NCBI GenBank assembly: GCA_003550325.1
Contig: QKWP01000069.1
Span: forward strand, 245,579 to 309,578
Direction of reading: 5' to 3'
Source of the DNA: Gigaspora rosea
Taxonomy: Eukaryota > Glomeromycota > Glomeromycetes > Diversisporales > Gigasporaceae
Length of the DNA: 64,000 bases
The translations under genes were made by a program, and so were the position numbers. Below, piece after piece: positions 24,495 to 35,265 of the stretch. How positions within the stretch are numbered: the stretch's first letter is position 1; every line of letters starts with the position of its first letter. The notes under the pieces were generated by a model. The model had not been told where the DNA came from, made no database searches, and was given only the letters and a program-made list of their open reading frames with translations.

Positions 24495-24875
24495 TTAGAG
24501 TTTTTTATCATTAGTAGAATATGTTGAATCGGATTCGACATTTTGTACATCAGATCGTTGAGATAATGCATCAGCATCGTTTGGACCAAACCATCCGGAG
24601 TAACAAATGAATGTTCCAAAACTGTTATCTCTAACAATATTTTGGTCATCTGTTGGAGGGTAAGAGTTGTCAACAATGGTTTTACTATAACAATATTCTA
24701 ACATTTCAAAGTGATATTTTTTTACATCCGGGGAGGTAAGCTGAACAATATATTTTTGCTGGGTTTCTAAAGAATCTGGTGTTGAAGGACAATAGATTAC
24801 CGGTTGCGATTTAACTAATGTTATTAAACAAATTATAAAGATTACGATAGTTTTAGAGAAATATGCCATATTCAA
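24495..24875 (-). CDS. Secreted stand-alone peptidase inhibitor I9-like protein
   Basis: Single-exon, 126 residues. A hydrophobic signal peptide (residues 1-25, IVIFIICLITLVKSQ) is followed by a domain of about 75 residues. That domain begins KYIVQLTSPDVKKYHFEMLE and ends YSGWFGPNDADALSQRSDVQNVE, the order of blocks seen in the I9 propeptide of subtilases (YIV..., YSG.F, ...V..VE.D). No protease follows, so it resembles free I9 inhibitors, which bind subtilisin-type proteases outside the cell (function inferred). Three cysteines remain in the mature part. The first ATG (24875) is used; a second lies two codons on and keeps the signal. A TATAAA lies 115 bp upstream on the same strand and AATAAA about 100 bp downstream, which supports a live gene. 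A secreted effector of another fold is the alternative. Confidence 0.75.
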   Translation of the reverse strand: MNMAYFSKTIVIFIICLITLVKSQPVIYCPSTPDSLETQQKYIVQLTSPDVKKYHFEMLEYCYSKTIVDNSYPPTDDQNIVRDNSFGTFICYSGWFGPNDADALSQRSDVQNVESDSTYSTNDKKL

Positions 24876-24989
24876 TTTTTAATAAGAGGAAATAGGAAGG
24901 ATGATTAGTAATAAGTGTCCAGAATGAAACGATTCAAACGATCAGAGTGAAAAAATGAATGATTTTTGGGTAATGTGCTTTGAAAGAGC

Positions 24990-24995
24990 TTTATA
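24990..24995 (-). promoter_or_regulatory. TATA box of the I9-like gene
   Basis: TATAAA on the minus strand, 115 bp before the start codon. Transcription would begin near 24960 and leave a leader of about 85 nt. Confidence 0.5.
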
Positions 24996-25351
24996 TCAAT
25001 AAGTCGACATAATGTTTGTATGACATTTTTTTATGGAGCATAAACAATTAACGTTAATCATATTGTGCAAGGTCTACAAATTTTATTTACTTGTGTGTCC
25101 TATCACAAACTTATTAGCAACTTGGCAAATTATAGATATTATTATTATTTATTTAAAAATTACAGTTATGCGAAATGCAGTAAAGTAAATGTTACTGCGA
25201 AATGCAGTAAAGGATGCTTGTGCCTACCAGAGATGTAATTCATTTAAATTACTGTATTACGTTGACTCATTTAAAAATCCAATCAGGTTACCTGCAGGCT
25301 AATTGTTACCCTATTTGGGTAGGTACCCGGGTAAAGTACAATTCGTAAATA

Positions 25352-25516
25352 CAGTCATATCCCCACTGGGTTATATCTCAACTTGAGTTATATCCCCATA
25401 TTTAAGCAAGATAAATTTCTTTTTTTTTTATATGTTTTTTATGTATTTATATCCCATCTTAGTTATATCTCCAAAAATGCTCTAGAAAACGGGGTAATAT
25501 AATTCAGGTATGACTG
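25352..25516. mobile_element. Pogo-type MITE, TA duplication, sibling of 20123
   Basis: Ends CAGTCATATCC and TTCAGGTATGACTG with TA outside (25350-25351, 25517-25518). The interior matches 20123-20299 in reverse orientation. Confidence 0.85.
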
Positions 25517-25659
25517 TAATTCGATTTGATTGGTTGAGGCACCATCATGTGATACAATTCTCTTAACTGTTAATAAAAAATGATGCCTGGTCATAATGAT
25601 ATGCTTTCAATGAAATTTGATTGGCAATTAAATGAATTAAATCTGATAACTTTATTAGG

Positions 25660-26186
25660 ATTATGATTAATTACAACGCAAACTAACACAACCTTAACAA
25701 AACATATATTGTGATTATTAGAATAGCGAGCAAGTTGTGTGTAAGAATTTTTTTACAGTAATTTATGATATAATAAAATCAATACAAACTCTACCTTAAC
25801 TGCGTATTATGCGTCGAATAGGTATGTGGCAAAATTTTTTATAGTAATTCACGACGATAGAAATTACGATAATCCCAATACGAGCCATCACACTTTTTCA
25901 TTATTACCAGAATAGTAAGTTCTATAACAAAATGTTTACTGTAACTCGCGATAGAAATTGTAATGCAAACTAATCCAACCACATAGAAAATACAAGGCAA
26001 TTCCAATGCAAACTACTTCAACATTAACCAATATTTTTGTAACAAAATAGCGAGTTTTTATAACAGAATTCTTACAGAACTCATGTGGAAATAACAATAA
26101 TTCTAATAAGATAAGTTCATTGCAAACTAACTCAAGCTTAACCACATAAAAATGACCATCCTAATACAAACTAACTCAACCTTAAC
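25660..26186 (-). repeat. Degenerate ~110-bp repeats, reverse orientation
   Basis: Four to five units complementary to the 7790-8930 array (GCAAACTAACTCAACCTTAA, TGTAACTCGCGATAGAAA, CAGAATAGTAAGTT). Confidence 0.7.
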
Positions 26187-26844
26187 TAATGATAACTGGT
26201 GAATGACGAAACGTTTCGTCAAGCAATTTCTGAATGACCAATTAACGAATGGCAAAATCTATGACGAATAATGTGACCGATTACGATAATGTAAATAAAT
26301 CAATACATAGAATTAATTTTTTTATTTAGCATAATTTTTATTGATTCATTTTCAATTTTTTTTATATCGAAGCATTTGCCCGAAATTAACCGGAGAAGGT
26401 TTTATCTCGCGGAAGTGGCCGATTGGCTGACGAAGAAGACTAATAAATAAACTTCGTTAGAATGAATAATATTAAATTGAAAAATAAATAAGGTTTAGTA
26501 CATCCGTAGTTCATCATAAAGTAGTTCATCGAAAGAAAATCTCATTTGTTTAGTGGAATCATCAAAAGCTTCATGATTTGGCAAGAAAACATTTCATTAT
26601 CAATTGAATTTACTGTATTCATGTTTACAAGTGAAACTTTGAATTATAATTTTGAAAAATTTTAACATACAGCAGCCAGAGGTCGTTACAAAGAAGCCTA
26701 TTGAAAGAGAGTTAACTGTGTTATAATGTTTCATTGGTCAAATTGATTCGTCAAGGGTTTTATCAATTTTCATCAATTGCCAAGATTTCGTCAAATAAGT
26801 ATGTTGACTTTGTTATTGAGAAATAGCTTTGTCAGGTATCTTTA
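26187..26844 (-). mobile_element. hAT-like element (TGACGAAA family), deletion derivative
   Basis: Termini TAATGATAACTGGTGAATGA and GTCAGGTATCTTTA. Read on the minus strand it matches both ends of the 3.5-kb copy at 19041-22525 but lacks its central 2.7 kb. The junction falls between CATGAAG and GATTCCA. The short frame ending QMRFSFDELLYDELRMY is kept. Confidence 0.7.
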
Positions 26845-27476
26845 ATTATTCCTGAATAAAACCTTTTTATATCAGTTATCACATCCACTTGATATTGTTC
26901 TTGTTCAGTCAAGACTTCCCAATATTATTTATTTTAGTAATCATGATGGCAGGAGTTTCAAATGAGTGCTAGGGCACATTTAATTGCAACAAGGGAAGCA
27001 GTCTCTTATTTTTCTAATGATTTCATTTGTTCATCTGGCGTGCAATACGTGCCAATATCAGTGTTTTGGCTGAATTTCAGTTTCAGCCCGGCAAAACTAC
27101 CGAAATCTCCGAAACCTAGTTTCGCCAGAAGCCCCAAATCTGAAACTTCCAAAACTTCCGATACCTCCGAAATTGGAGAAACTTCCAAAATTTCTGAACC
27201 TAATAACCACTAAATATCATATAAATGATAGGTGAAAGTGGATTTCAAATAGGTAGAATCTTAAATTCAGATTTATGGCATAAAAAGAAGTGGTCTTTAT
27301 CAGTTTTTTTCGGGCTAAAGCGAAACTGGCTTAATAAACCAATAGCTGATAAAATCACGAGAATCTCATCATGTGAAAAAGCGAGCATAAATTTCTTTTG
27401 ACCCGTTTTTTACTCGCTTGTTTCTGAATGTTTTTGATTCCGTTTTTTTTATTCACGAAATTTTCAGGATAAATTA

Positions 27477-27542
27477 ATTATTATAATAATTATTATTACT
27501 ATTACTATTACTATTACTATTACTATTACTATTGCAATTATG

Positions 27543-27576
<34 letters not shown>

Positions 27577-27590
27577 TATTTTAAGAAAGG
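27477..27590. repeat. Microsatellites (ATTACT)n and (ATT)n
   Basis: About nine ATTACT-type units followed, after a 13-bp gap, by about 15 ATT units. Confidence 0.95.
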
Positions 27591-27626
27591 TTCTTAAGTT
27601 TGCGGGGTACCTTTTATATATGTATA

Positions 27627-27743
27627 CAATATTGGGCAAAAATTGTAGAATAAGGTAATTTGGCAAATGATCACGTGCCGTTCTGCGACACGTGTAGCAA
27701 ATCATTTGCCGAATTACTGTATTCGACAATTTGCCCAATATTG
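27627..27743. mobile_element. Palindromic MITE, 117 bp
   Basis: CAATATTGGGCAAAAATTGT and the complement ACAATTTGCCCAATATTG end arms of about 45 bp. The loop reads CACGTGCCGTTCTGCGACACGTG. Target duplication unclear. Confidence 0.75.
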
Positions 27744-28104
27744 GTGTTATCCGGCAATTTATGATCATGATTGGTAGGGAGTTGCTCGCTGAGTTTTAAT
27801 TTAAATAACCATGTTTACGTCATAACACATGAAAAAATAACAGTATGAAATTTTTTCATGATCATATGAGTTTGTCGGATAAATATATATATTTGCCCAT
27901 TTTGAAGGTTTCGGAAGGTTCGGCAGTTTCGGTTTCGCCAGTTTTGGAGGATTTCGCCCATTTCGGAGGTTTCGCCCATTTCGCAAGTTTTGGCAATTTC
28001 TGAAGCTTCTGATTTTGAGCGATTCTGAAACTTCAGGGCCGAAACGTTTCGAACTTTGGGAGGTTTCGGCAGAAACACTGAGATATACTAGGTTAGTCAT
28101 AGTT

Positions 28105-28275
28105 AACTGCCATCTGAAATGGTGTAAACAAAATCTTGCATTTGATTTGCGTATGATTTCACATGTTAATGTGCTGTGTTAGTGTACATACTGTTATTGT
28201 GCATACGCGGATTTGATATTCGTGTTACTTTGAGATAGTCGTAATATTATATGATGAAAGAAATCAGGTGAGAAG
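28105..28275 (+). repeat. Dispersed repeat, partner at 10576-10715
   Basis: Shares AAAATCTTGCATTTGATT, CATACTGTTATT, GATTTGATATTCGTGTTACT and ATATGATGAAAG-like blocks with the 10.6-kb copy. Confidence 0.6.
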
Positions 28276-28320
28276 GTTGCGCGTCATTTCTGAATTTACG
28301 TCGATTTTGAATTGACACGT

Positions 28321-30764
28321 GGGTCATGGTCTAGGAAAACCCCCCCTGACACTTTTTTAAAAATTTTGAGATTTTTGATTCAAATTAAAGTGTAGGTTCT
28401 TGCCGATATGCGGAACTTTTTTTTTCAATATTGAATTAATAAATTATCGAGATTTTTCAATTTGAAAAAAAAATTTCTTCGAAAATCCAATATTCTAAAA
28501 ATAGATTGACGATCAAAAGATCGCCCAATCAAAAGTGACAATACCAGATCATCAATAAATTGCGTTATTTAAAAATTTTTTCGCCAAATGCTACAAAATT
28601 CAAATAAGGCGAGTATTTTGGTTTTGAATGATACCTTTAATATACATAAGAATAATTTTAGTGTTGTTTATTTAATTATTATTTAACTAGTTCGAAAAAT
28701 ACAGTACAGGTAAATTAATTTATAATGAAACTTATATTTAACGGTTTAAAAAACTTATTAAATAAAAATTTATTATTTGAGCATTATATTTCCATTCAAA
28801 TGAATATAAATTATTTATTTAATCCACGATGGCTTTGGGCAAGTTATTTCCTGAAACTTTATATCTACATATTTTCTTATTTCGTAATAAAGATATTCTT
28901 GACGTTCTTTTGATAAAGATTTTAAAATCAAGAACCTCATCAACGTTAAATGTATTTTTTAGAATTTTAAATGTGCTATAGGTGCCGTGTGCCTCAGTTT
29001 GACATAAAACCTTTCCTGGATCTTTCGAAGTAAACAAAAAATGATTATACTTTAAAATGCCAGGTAGTTCTTTAAAATGCGGTTTTAAAAATTTGGCAAA
29101 ATCATAATATGCCCATCCTTCACCATCATTCCATTATTGGCGCTATTTTGTGTTTATTTGTTAATGACTTTATAAACATTATCTACTGTGTTAATAACTG
29201 TTTTTCGATAAAGTGTTTTAATATTACCAAAATATCCATTGCATATAAATTTCGTATGTCCAGTTATCATAAAATTTACCTCAATCGTATCATACATTCC
29301 AACTAATGTAAGCCAACACCATAAATATAATGAGAGGTTATTTTTGTTCTGTGCAGAACAATTATCACAAGTTATTTTTAAATGTTTTTCATGTTTATAA
29401 ATCGTTGTAATCCATTATAAACAAGATTAATTGTTGTATCTGCTCTTTTACCTGTTCCTTGAGGAAATTCATTTTCAGCGATGATATAATTGAATTGTTG
29501 AGCTGGATTTTGTCCTGTATTACAAATACCAAAAATATGAGCCTGAAGTGCTGATTTAAAATATGACGTACCAATTTGTTGAGGAGAATAAGGCACTAGA
29601 ACATTTTGTGCATAATCGTAACATATATGCGCTATATTAGGTACTGTTATACTTGTTAAAATATTATTATTATGATAATATTCTCATTCTCTTTCTGCTT
29701 TTTGTTTATGGTTGTCTAACCTTTTTTGAATTAATTCTTTTTCCTCATTATAATTTGCACAATGAATTTCATCCTTTAACATTTCACATGTTTCACATAA
29801 ATCTGTACCAGGTGTCATAAATTTAATATGTGGTAATAGCTCTTTCCAAATACAAACAAAGCTTTTATAACCAATTTTATCGAATGGCTTTTCAGGAAAA
29901 ATATTAAGACATTCGATAAAATTAGCATATACTTTAGTATAGTCTTTATCCATTGGTAAGTAAATTATTGTTTGTGTATTGTGTTGTAAATGTCGACCTG
30001 GAGAAGGATATCCATGAACATTAGCATAATTATTAATAAATGTAGAAATTAAAGTTGATACTGTTTGATCAATATTTATACATTTTTTTGTATTAGGAAT
30101 TCACTTTGTATTGCCATGTAATCGTTCAACTAATCCTTTAGTTATCAAATTTTTTTTAATTCCAGTAAGATAATCATCCAACTCCAATTAACTTGAGATA
30201 TGTATTTTTACAGAGTTTAATATCATTATTATATTGATAATTAAATTTCTTAATAATTTCATTTGTTTGATTATATTCAAATGCCATAAGCTGGCCCATT
30301 AAAACTAAGTCTAGTTCTTTTTTATCTAAGCTACGAAATTGTATATGTCATTCAAAAAATCATTTAAATCCAATTTTTTTATACTATTGATAAGATTTTC
30401 TCATTCGGCATTCACAGTTTTTAGATTGAAAAAATTTCCATAAGTCTTGTACAACTTCTTGTACTAACTCGTTATCTTCATAATCATTTAATTCTAACTG
30501 CTCTAAATAAATATGTGATGAAAATATATTTTCTTTATTTTCATTTAAAGACATTGTTGTAATAATGCTAAAAGACAAGGTAAGTTAACGAATAAACACG
30601 TGATCAAAATATCGATTAAAATTTATCACATAATTGGATATCTAAAAATAGATCAAAAATTTAAGGGGTAAACACAACAAAAATTTATGTAACACAAACA
30701 TTAAATCGTTATTTTCTCAAAATATAAACTACCCTTCAGAGGGGGTTTTTCTAGACCATAACCC
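28321..30764 (-). mobile_element. 2.44-kb DNA transposon carrying a DDE-like gene
   Basis: Inverted termini GGGTCATGGTCTAGGAAAAC and GTTTTTCTAGACCATAACCC bound the element. Outer 4-mers ACGT and ACAT differ at one base and may be the duplication. Subterminal sequence (TTTTGAGAAAATAACGATT on the minus strand) is shared with the 390-bp derivative at 37412. The gene inside (28815-30578) is broken. Confidence 0.75.
28815..30578 (-). pseudogene. DDE-like transposase of the CDNCxAQNKNN family, broken
   Basis: The start at 30578 gives MSFSIITTMSLNENKENIF, followed by a CEC motif and SLDKKELDLVLMGQLMAFEY (~30320-30270). After a frameshift come GLVERLHGNT (~30130), INNYANVHGYPSPGRH and MDKDYTKVY..GYKSFVCIWKELLPHIKFMTP (to ~29810). 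Then TDLCETCEMLKDEI, a YSPQQIGTSYFKSA stretch (~29590) and, after another shift, CDNCSAQNKNN (~29350), ITGHTKF and ITCPKPSWIK-stop (28815). This order is the one seen in uncharacterised transposase-like proteins of cnidarians, molluscs and fungi; I do not know a settled family name. Stops are mostly TGA where relatives have Trp, plus one TAG and at least two frameshifts. Confidence 0.75.
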
Positions 30765-30812
30765 ACATTATTTCTCGATTTACACTGATCGTGAAATGAC
30801 TCAGATCTGATA

Positions 30813-31483
30813 CCCTATGAGAAAAGTGGACCGGGTGTTGGTATGTGTTGGCATGAAGTTGCCTGGATAGGCACGTGTTATGTGGCACATAAAGGCATGA
30901 AACATGAGCCAAAATGTGACAGAATGGCACGTATATTGTATTTTACAGTTTTGGCATGTGCATTGGTTGGAATTACAGTATTAAATGGCACGTGCAACTC
31001 GCATGGCCAATAAATCGCAGGATCAGGTGTAACGTGAAAATTCAAAACAAATGACTTTTTTTAAAAAATCATTTGTACCTCAAAATCTCGTCTATGAAAA
31101 AGCTCTTTAATTCCTAACAAAAAAAACTCTTTGCAAAATTTTGATATAGGCATGTTTGTTACCACCCCTTCACAATTATATCATAATCTAACTAAATTGG
31201 ATTCACTCTTGCTTATAACTCGTAAAAAATATATGCACGTGAACTTACGTGTGCCTTGACCCATGCCAAAACAAGTGAAATTTGGCTTAGTAAAGTGCAG
31301 CAAAATCTGGTCCATTTACGGTTTAAAATGTCTGGGCAGACGGTCCAATTCGGACCATTTAGCCGTGCCAACACAGAATTCACATGTGCAAACCCAGTTC
31401 TCTGGCCGTTCTACAGACACTGTTAAGATCACTGTGCTTTTTCGTAGAAACATGTGCATATCCGGATGGATTTTTTTATAGGG
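30813..31483 (+). mobile_element. CCCTAT-ended element (family E), copy 1, with the shared core
   Basis: Ends CCCTATGAGAAAAGTGGACC and GGATTTTTTTATAGGG, with ATA outside on both sides. Subterminal repeats of GGCACGT and GGTCCATTTACGGT type occur in opposite orientation. The interior carries GGATCAGGTGTAAC, CTCGTCTATGAAAAAGCTC and AATTCCTAACAAAAAAAAC, the core also found in elements with other ends. Confidence 0.75.
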
Positions 31484-31699
31484 ATAATAATTATGTATTA
31501 TATAATTTATTAATAACGACAATAAAAATTGTGCAATGATGATAATAAGTACTTGTTATTGGTCATGTTGTGGATGATAACTGATTATTCACTAGTATAC
31601 TGTTTTTATGACGTGGCTGAAGGACACATCATAATGCGGTATCTGCTGTGAAGAAATCAGCAATTATCAGCACAATTTGACCAATAATACGCTTATCCG

Positions 31700-31871
31700 A
31701 CATGTCTTATGTAAACACCGAATGATTTTTGTATAACTTATTCAGCCTCCTTCTAATACAAATACACAAATTTTCATTCACCTCTTAAGATGTGATGAAA
31801 ATTTGTGTATTGTATTAGGAGGTGGCCAAATAACTTACACAAAAATTGTTTGGTGTTTACATAAGACATGT
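31700..31871. mobile_element. Foldback MITE, 172 bp
   Basis: ACATGTCTTATGTAAACACC and its complement end arms of about 80 bp with AATACACAAATTTTCAT near the loop. No clear duplication. Confidence 0.8.
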
Positions 31872-32015
31872 TAGATAATAATTATTAATAATCACATTGA
31901 TATTTGCATTGATCTTTTTCATTGATATTTATATAGTTCATTAGCTTCATTTTTTTTATTCATTATATTCGAATCTTCAACACTTTATTGATTCGCAAGG
32001 ATATGGCTTCGTAAC

Positions 32016-32352
32016 TAGAGAAGGGCAAATCGTGGTTTTTCAAAATTCTGTGCGGGATCGGATTACAAATTTCCATGCTTCTTAATTTTTGTCTAATAAA
32101 AAAAAACTTTGCAGAATTTATTATTAAAAATTAATTTCTTGTTCAAATTTTATTTTAAATAAAAATGCTTACATGAATTTTTGCTTATATATAAAATAAG
32201 TAAATTTACATAAAGAATTCTTACATGCATATAATATTTAAGCATACTAGATATGTTAATGCAGGCCAGATAATATGGTAATGCCAGCTGAATAATTTTA
32301 TTTTGGGATCATATTAAAAATCACGCGCGGATTACGCGCGTGCCCATCTCTA
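32016..32352. mobile_element. hAT MITE, perfect 8-bp duplication
   Basis: TAGAGAAGGGCAAATCGTGG at the left and CGCGTGCCCATCTCTA at the right are flanked by TTCGTAAC (32008-32015, 32353-32360). A GC-rich palindrome (ACGCGCGGATTACGCGCGT) lies near the right end. A related element is at 39821. Confidence 0.85.
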
Positions 32353-32465
32353 TTCGTAACTCGTGAAATTAGTTATGAATGTCTAAATATACTAAAAAAT
32401 TCTGATCTTTAGTGTAACTCGAAATTCAAACATTGAGTGACCAATACCTTTAAGGTATTCTTTGT

Positions 32466-32700
32466 ATTGGCATAACAGAAGAACTGACATGCATAAAAAA
32501 GAAGAAATAACTTGGGAATGCAAGTTGTTATGTCGAAAATTTTATGAAATATTATGTGTTACCCATCATGCTGAGCATAGCGGTCATGAAAAAACCTGGG
32601 AAAAGGTAAATTTATGTTTTAATTTTTTTTAAAAAAAAATTGTGGTAATTATCTTATTAGATTTGTGTTAGACAAGACGCCCGATCAGATTCCTGCCATT
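32466..32700 (+). pseudogene. Fragment of a KRBA2-like integrase gene, one intron kept
   Basis: One frame reads ITEELTCIKKEEITWECKLL then FYEILCVTHHAEHSGHEKTW, aligned with residues 72-116 of the intact gene at 15970 (EELHLLKQNEL..., FYEIICAAHHVTEHGGQEKTW). A GTAAAT...TTATTAG intron (32606-32660) follows at the homologous position and phase. After it only ICVRQ-like residues remain before stops. No start or downstream exons are visible. Confidence 0.75.
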
Positions 32701-32909
32701 GCTGAAAAACAAATGCGGATGTTTCTATGCGGTGAATTCAAAAATTATTAAAATATATATGAATATTCGAATGCATTCTTTTAATGTATGAAAATTTAGG
32801 CTAGCATTATTAGCGAGCACATATTAATTCATTTTTATTCGCTTTTTTTATTTATATATTTTTTTCTAAATTTTTATTTTTTACTTTATTATTATTATTA
32901 TTTTTCTAT

Positions 32910-33470
32910 CCTATAAGAAAATTGGACCGGATCGCATGGGTTGCGTGGATAGGCACAGGTCAAGATCCGGATTTGTACGGGCATGGTCCGAATTGGTACG
33001 GATTCTGTGGACCGTATGCCCGTGCCAATTGGACCGTAAATGGCACGGGTTTTGCAGCAGTTTACTAGTCGAATTTACACGGGTTTTGGCACGGGTAATG
33101 AACGTAAATTCACGTGCCACCGCGATAACGACGTGGATTAACTATTAAAACATAAAATTACATAAGTAACAATATAAGATGAACAAGCTAACTACATATG
33201 AAGCAAAATTTTGTAAGGAATTTTTTTTGCTAAGACACACAGGTCTTTTTTTTTAAAAAAAATCCTTTACTGATCTTTCGCTCTCTACGAAACGAGCCAA
33301 CACGTGTGTAACATACACATACGTGTCATCCGGTGATATTACGTGCCACCCTCTGCCATAATGTCCGGCCATCTTTACCGTGCCATTCCGTAAAACGTCC
33401 CTGTGCGTGCCACAAAATCCGTGCCATTTCGAGCATTCCCGACACCAACCTGTACCACTTTTCTTATAGG
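32910..33470 (-). mobile_element. Family E element, copy 2 (reverse)
   Basis: Ends CCTATAAGAAAATTGGACC and CACTTTTCTTATAGG with GGCACGGGT-type subterminal repeats. A degenerate core remnant (GGAATTTTTTTTGCTAAG) lies at 33216. Overlapping open frames on both strands come from the palindromic repeats. Confidence 0.7.
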
Positions 33471-34190
33471 GCTAGATTTTATTCGCTTGCTTTTTTTTAC
33501 TAATTGTTAAATGGATACCGATTCTAAAATGACAATTCAGAATCGACATAAATTCAGAAATGACGCGGGAAAAGAATACATAAACTACTTTTTGTCATTA
33601 TTAACAGATCGCCTTAAGATTCATTTATTTAGATACATTAATTCGATTTTATTGAGCTTCTTATTTAAAATTTATTCAATGGTATCAGGTTCACTCAGTT
33701 TCGATCAACTCACCAATAATCCCTTCAAGAAAACTTAATTCGCAGAGAATTAATTTTCAGGTAAGGTTATTTTGCAATCGATTAATTCACGGACAAGTCC
33801 TTTTCATAAAAACTTATTTCGACAAAAGCTAATTTCGCAGGCAAATTAATTCTAGTCATTGTCATTAGAGTTAGGCTTAGGTTTAAAGCTGATGCAATTT
33901 ATAAAATATTGTCGGTACAATATATTGAAATAATCGTCTGTAAAATAACCTTGTCTGCAAAATAATTCTCTACGAACTAAGTTTCAAATAATACGGATAT
34001 AAATTCATTTATTTATTATGTGTCGATTGTTTTATTTTTATTAAAGAATCAACAATATAATTTACCCACAATAATAATGAGGTTTTAACCCTTTCGAAAA
34101 TTAATTTATTACAATATTAATTATATTATATAGTTAATGGACGCGTAACTGTTTTATATAGCTGGCGAAGGGTCCGAAGGACACAGGGTG
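33471..34190. other. Unassigned stretch with a 75-codon frame
   Basis: An ATG at 33511 opens MDTDSKMTIQNRHKFRNDAG, ordinary in composition for about 40 codons, ending at 33738. I recognise no family and no splice sites, so I do not call a gene. Degenerate short repeats occupy 33730-33990. Confidence 0.35.
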
Positions 34191-34191
34191 C

Positions 34192-34312
34192 GTTTTTGCA
34201 TGACAATCAAAAAAGCATCTGTTTTGAATTTAATGTGCTAACCTGGACTACGAAGGGGCTCAGGTTCGAGCGCATTAAATTCAAAGCCAGATGCGCTGTT
34301 ATTGGATGCGAA
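34192..34312. repeat. Foldback, 120 bp
   Basis: GCATCTGTTTTGAATTTAAT pairs with ATTAAATTCAAAGCCAGATGC. The outer arms TTTTTGCATGACAATC and GTTATTGGATGCGAAAA pair less well. Confidence 0.7.
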
Positions 34313-34886
34313 AATATTCAGTAACGGATTTATTTTTATTTTTCTTTATCTGTTACTGTATAACAAATAAATTACTTGAGTTTAATCGAGTCTATTTAGT
34401 ATATAAATAGTACTTATACGACCTACATTTATCATTGCTTCTTTTATGTGCTTTGTACGTTAGAATATGTTTAAAGTTTTAGCGTGACTAGCACTTTTCG
34501 GTCATATGTGTGGCGATCGCAATACGTATTACATTTTGTTTAAGAAACTAGGACTAAGTGTAGCTATATGGATAGCTACCATTACAAATGCTATAAGAAA
34601 CGAAAGTAATAACATGATTTTTATTGGTGGTTCGATACGAATTTTCATATCTTTTTGATGGATTTTTAGAATTTTCAGTTATTTTTTTATGAAAGAGAAG
34701 ACTTTATTTACCTTTTTTTAAATACATGATGGTTACTTTCGTAAAACATGTGCTTAACCATACTCATTCATTATACATACATATCGAAAGAATATCAGAT
34801 GCAATCAAACGTAGACTTTTGTCTATCGTCATATATATTTAACAGATAAACGTCAAAAGCTAGGTTTTTAATAAAAGTTTCGCTTA

Positions 34887-35144
34887 GGCCGTTTGAAGTT
34901 AATTTTTTGGTTAACATCACCCCCCAGCTGAAGTCTCCCCCCACCTCCCACGAAAACGAACAGCCAATCAAAACGCTGGATGACTCTCACCAGTCACCTG
35001 ATTTATATCAACCAATGAAATTGGCCCATATTTGTTCATTTTTATATGTTCGTTTCATATGTTCGTTTCATATGTTCGTTTCATTTTACCCTCCCGAGAG
35101 TCCTGGAAAAGTGATGTTAACCAAAGAATCAACTTCGAACGGCC
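34887..35144 (+). mobile_element. Harbinger-like MITE (GGCCGTTTGAAG family), copy A
   Basis: GGCCGTTTGAAGTTAATTTT at one end and the complement AACTTCGAACGGCC at the other, with TTA on both sides (34884-34886, 35145-35147). 258 bp. It is inserted in a Y-family element whose right part follows. Confidence 0.9.
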
Positions 35145-35265
35145 TTATAGGGTTGTGTAGGGTTTGGATAGATTTGATATTTAAAGAATATGTGTGGATT
35201 TTGGCAAAGCTTATAATTTCAAATCGAGACCCCAAAATTCAGCATCAACCGTTTTCAGCGTCAAT
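35145..35265 (-). mobile_element. Y-family element, right part (copy 3)
   Basis: TCAAATCGAGACCCCAAAA and TTCAGCATCAACC match 20400-20463. Its other half was displaced by the MITE at 34887 or lost. Confidence 0.65.

Larger units (their letters stand above)
27059..28080. mobile_element. 1-kb foldback element with TTTCGGAGG subterminal repeats
   Basis: Inverted ends CAGTGTTTTGGCTGAA and TTCGGCAGAAACACTG lead into runs of a GAAACCTCCGAAA-type unit in both arms (27088-27200, 27895-28070). These read as SETSEIGE-like or RNGRNLRNG-like peptides and are artefacts of the repeat. The middle holds microsatellites and a nested palindrome. No target duplication was found. Confidence 0.6.

Noticed and set aside
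28815-30578. Gene read with TGA as Trp
   Set aside because: TGG is also used for Trp, a TAG stop and at least two frameshifts are present, so decay is the simpler reading.
34215-34294. tRNA gene (GGTTCGAGCGC resembles a B box)
   Set aside because: The sequence is one arm of a perfect foldback and no A box or cloverleaf fits.
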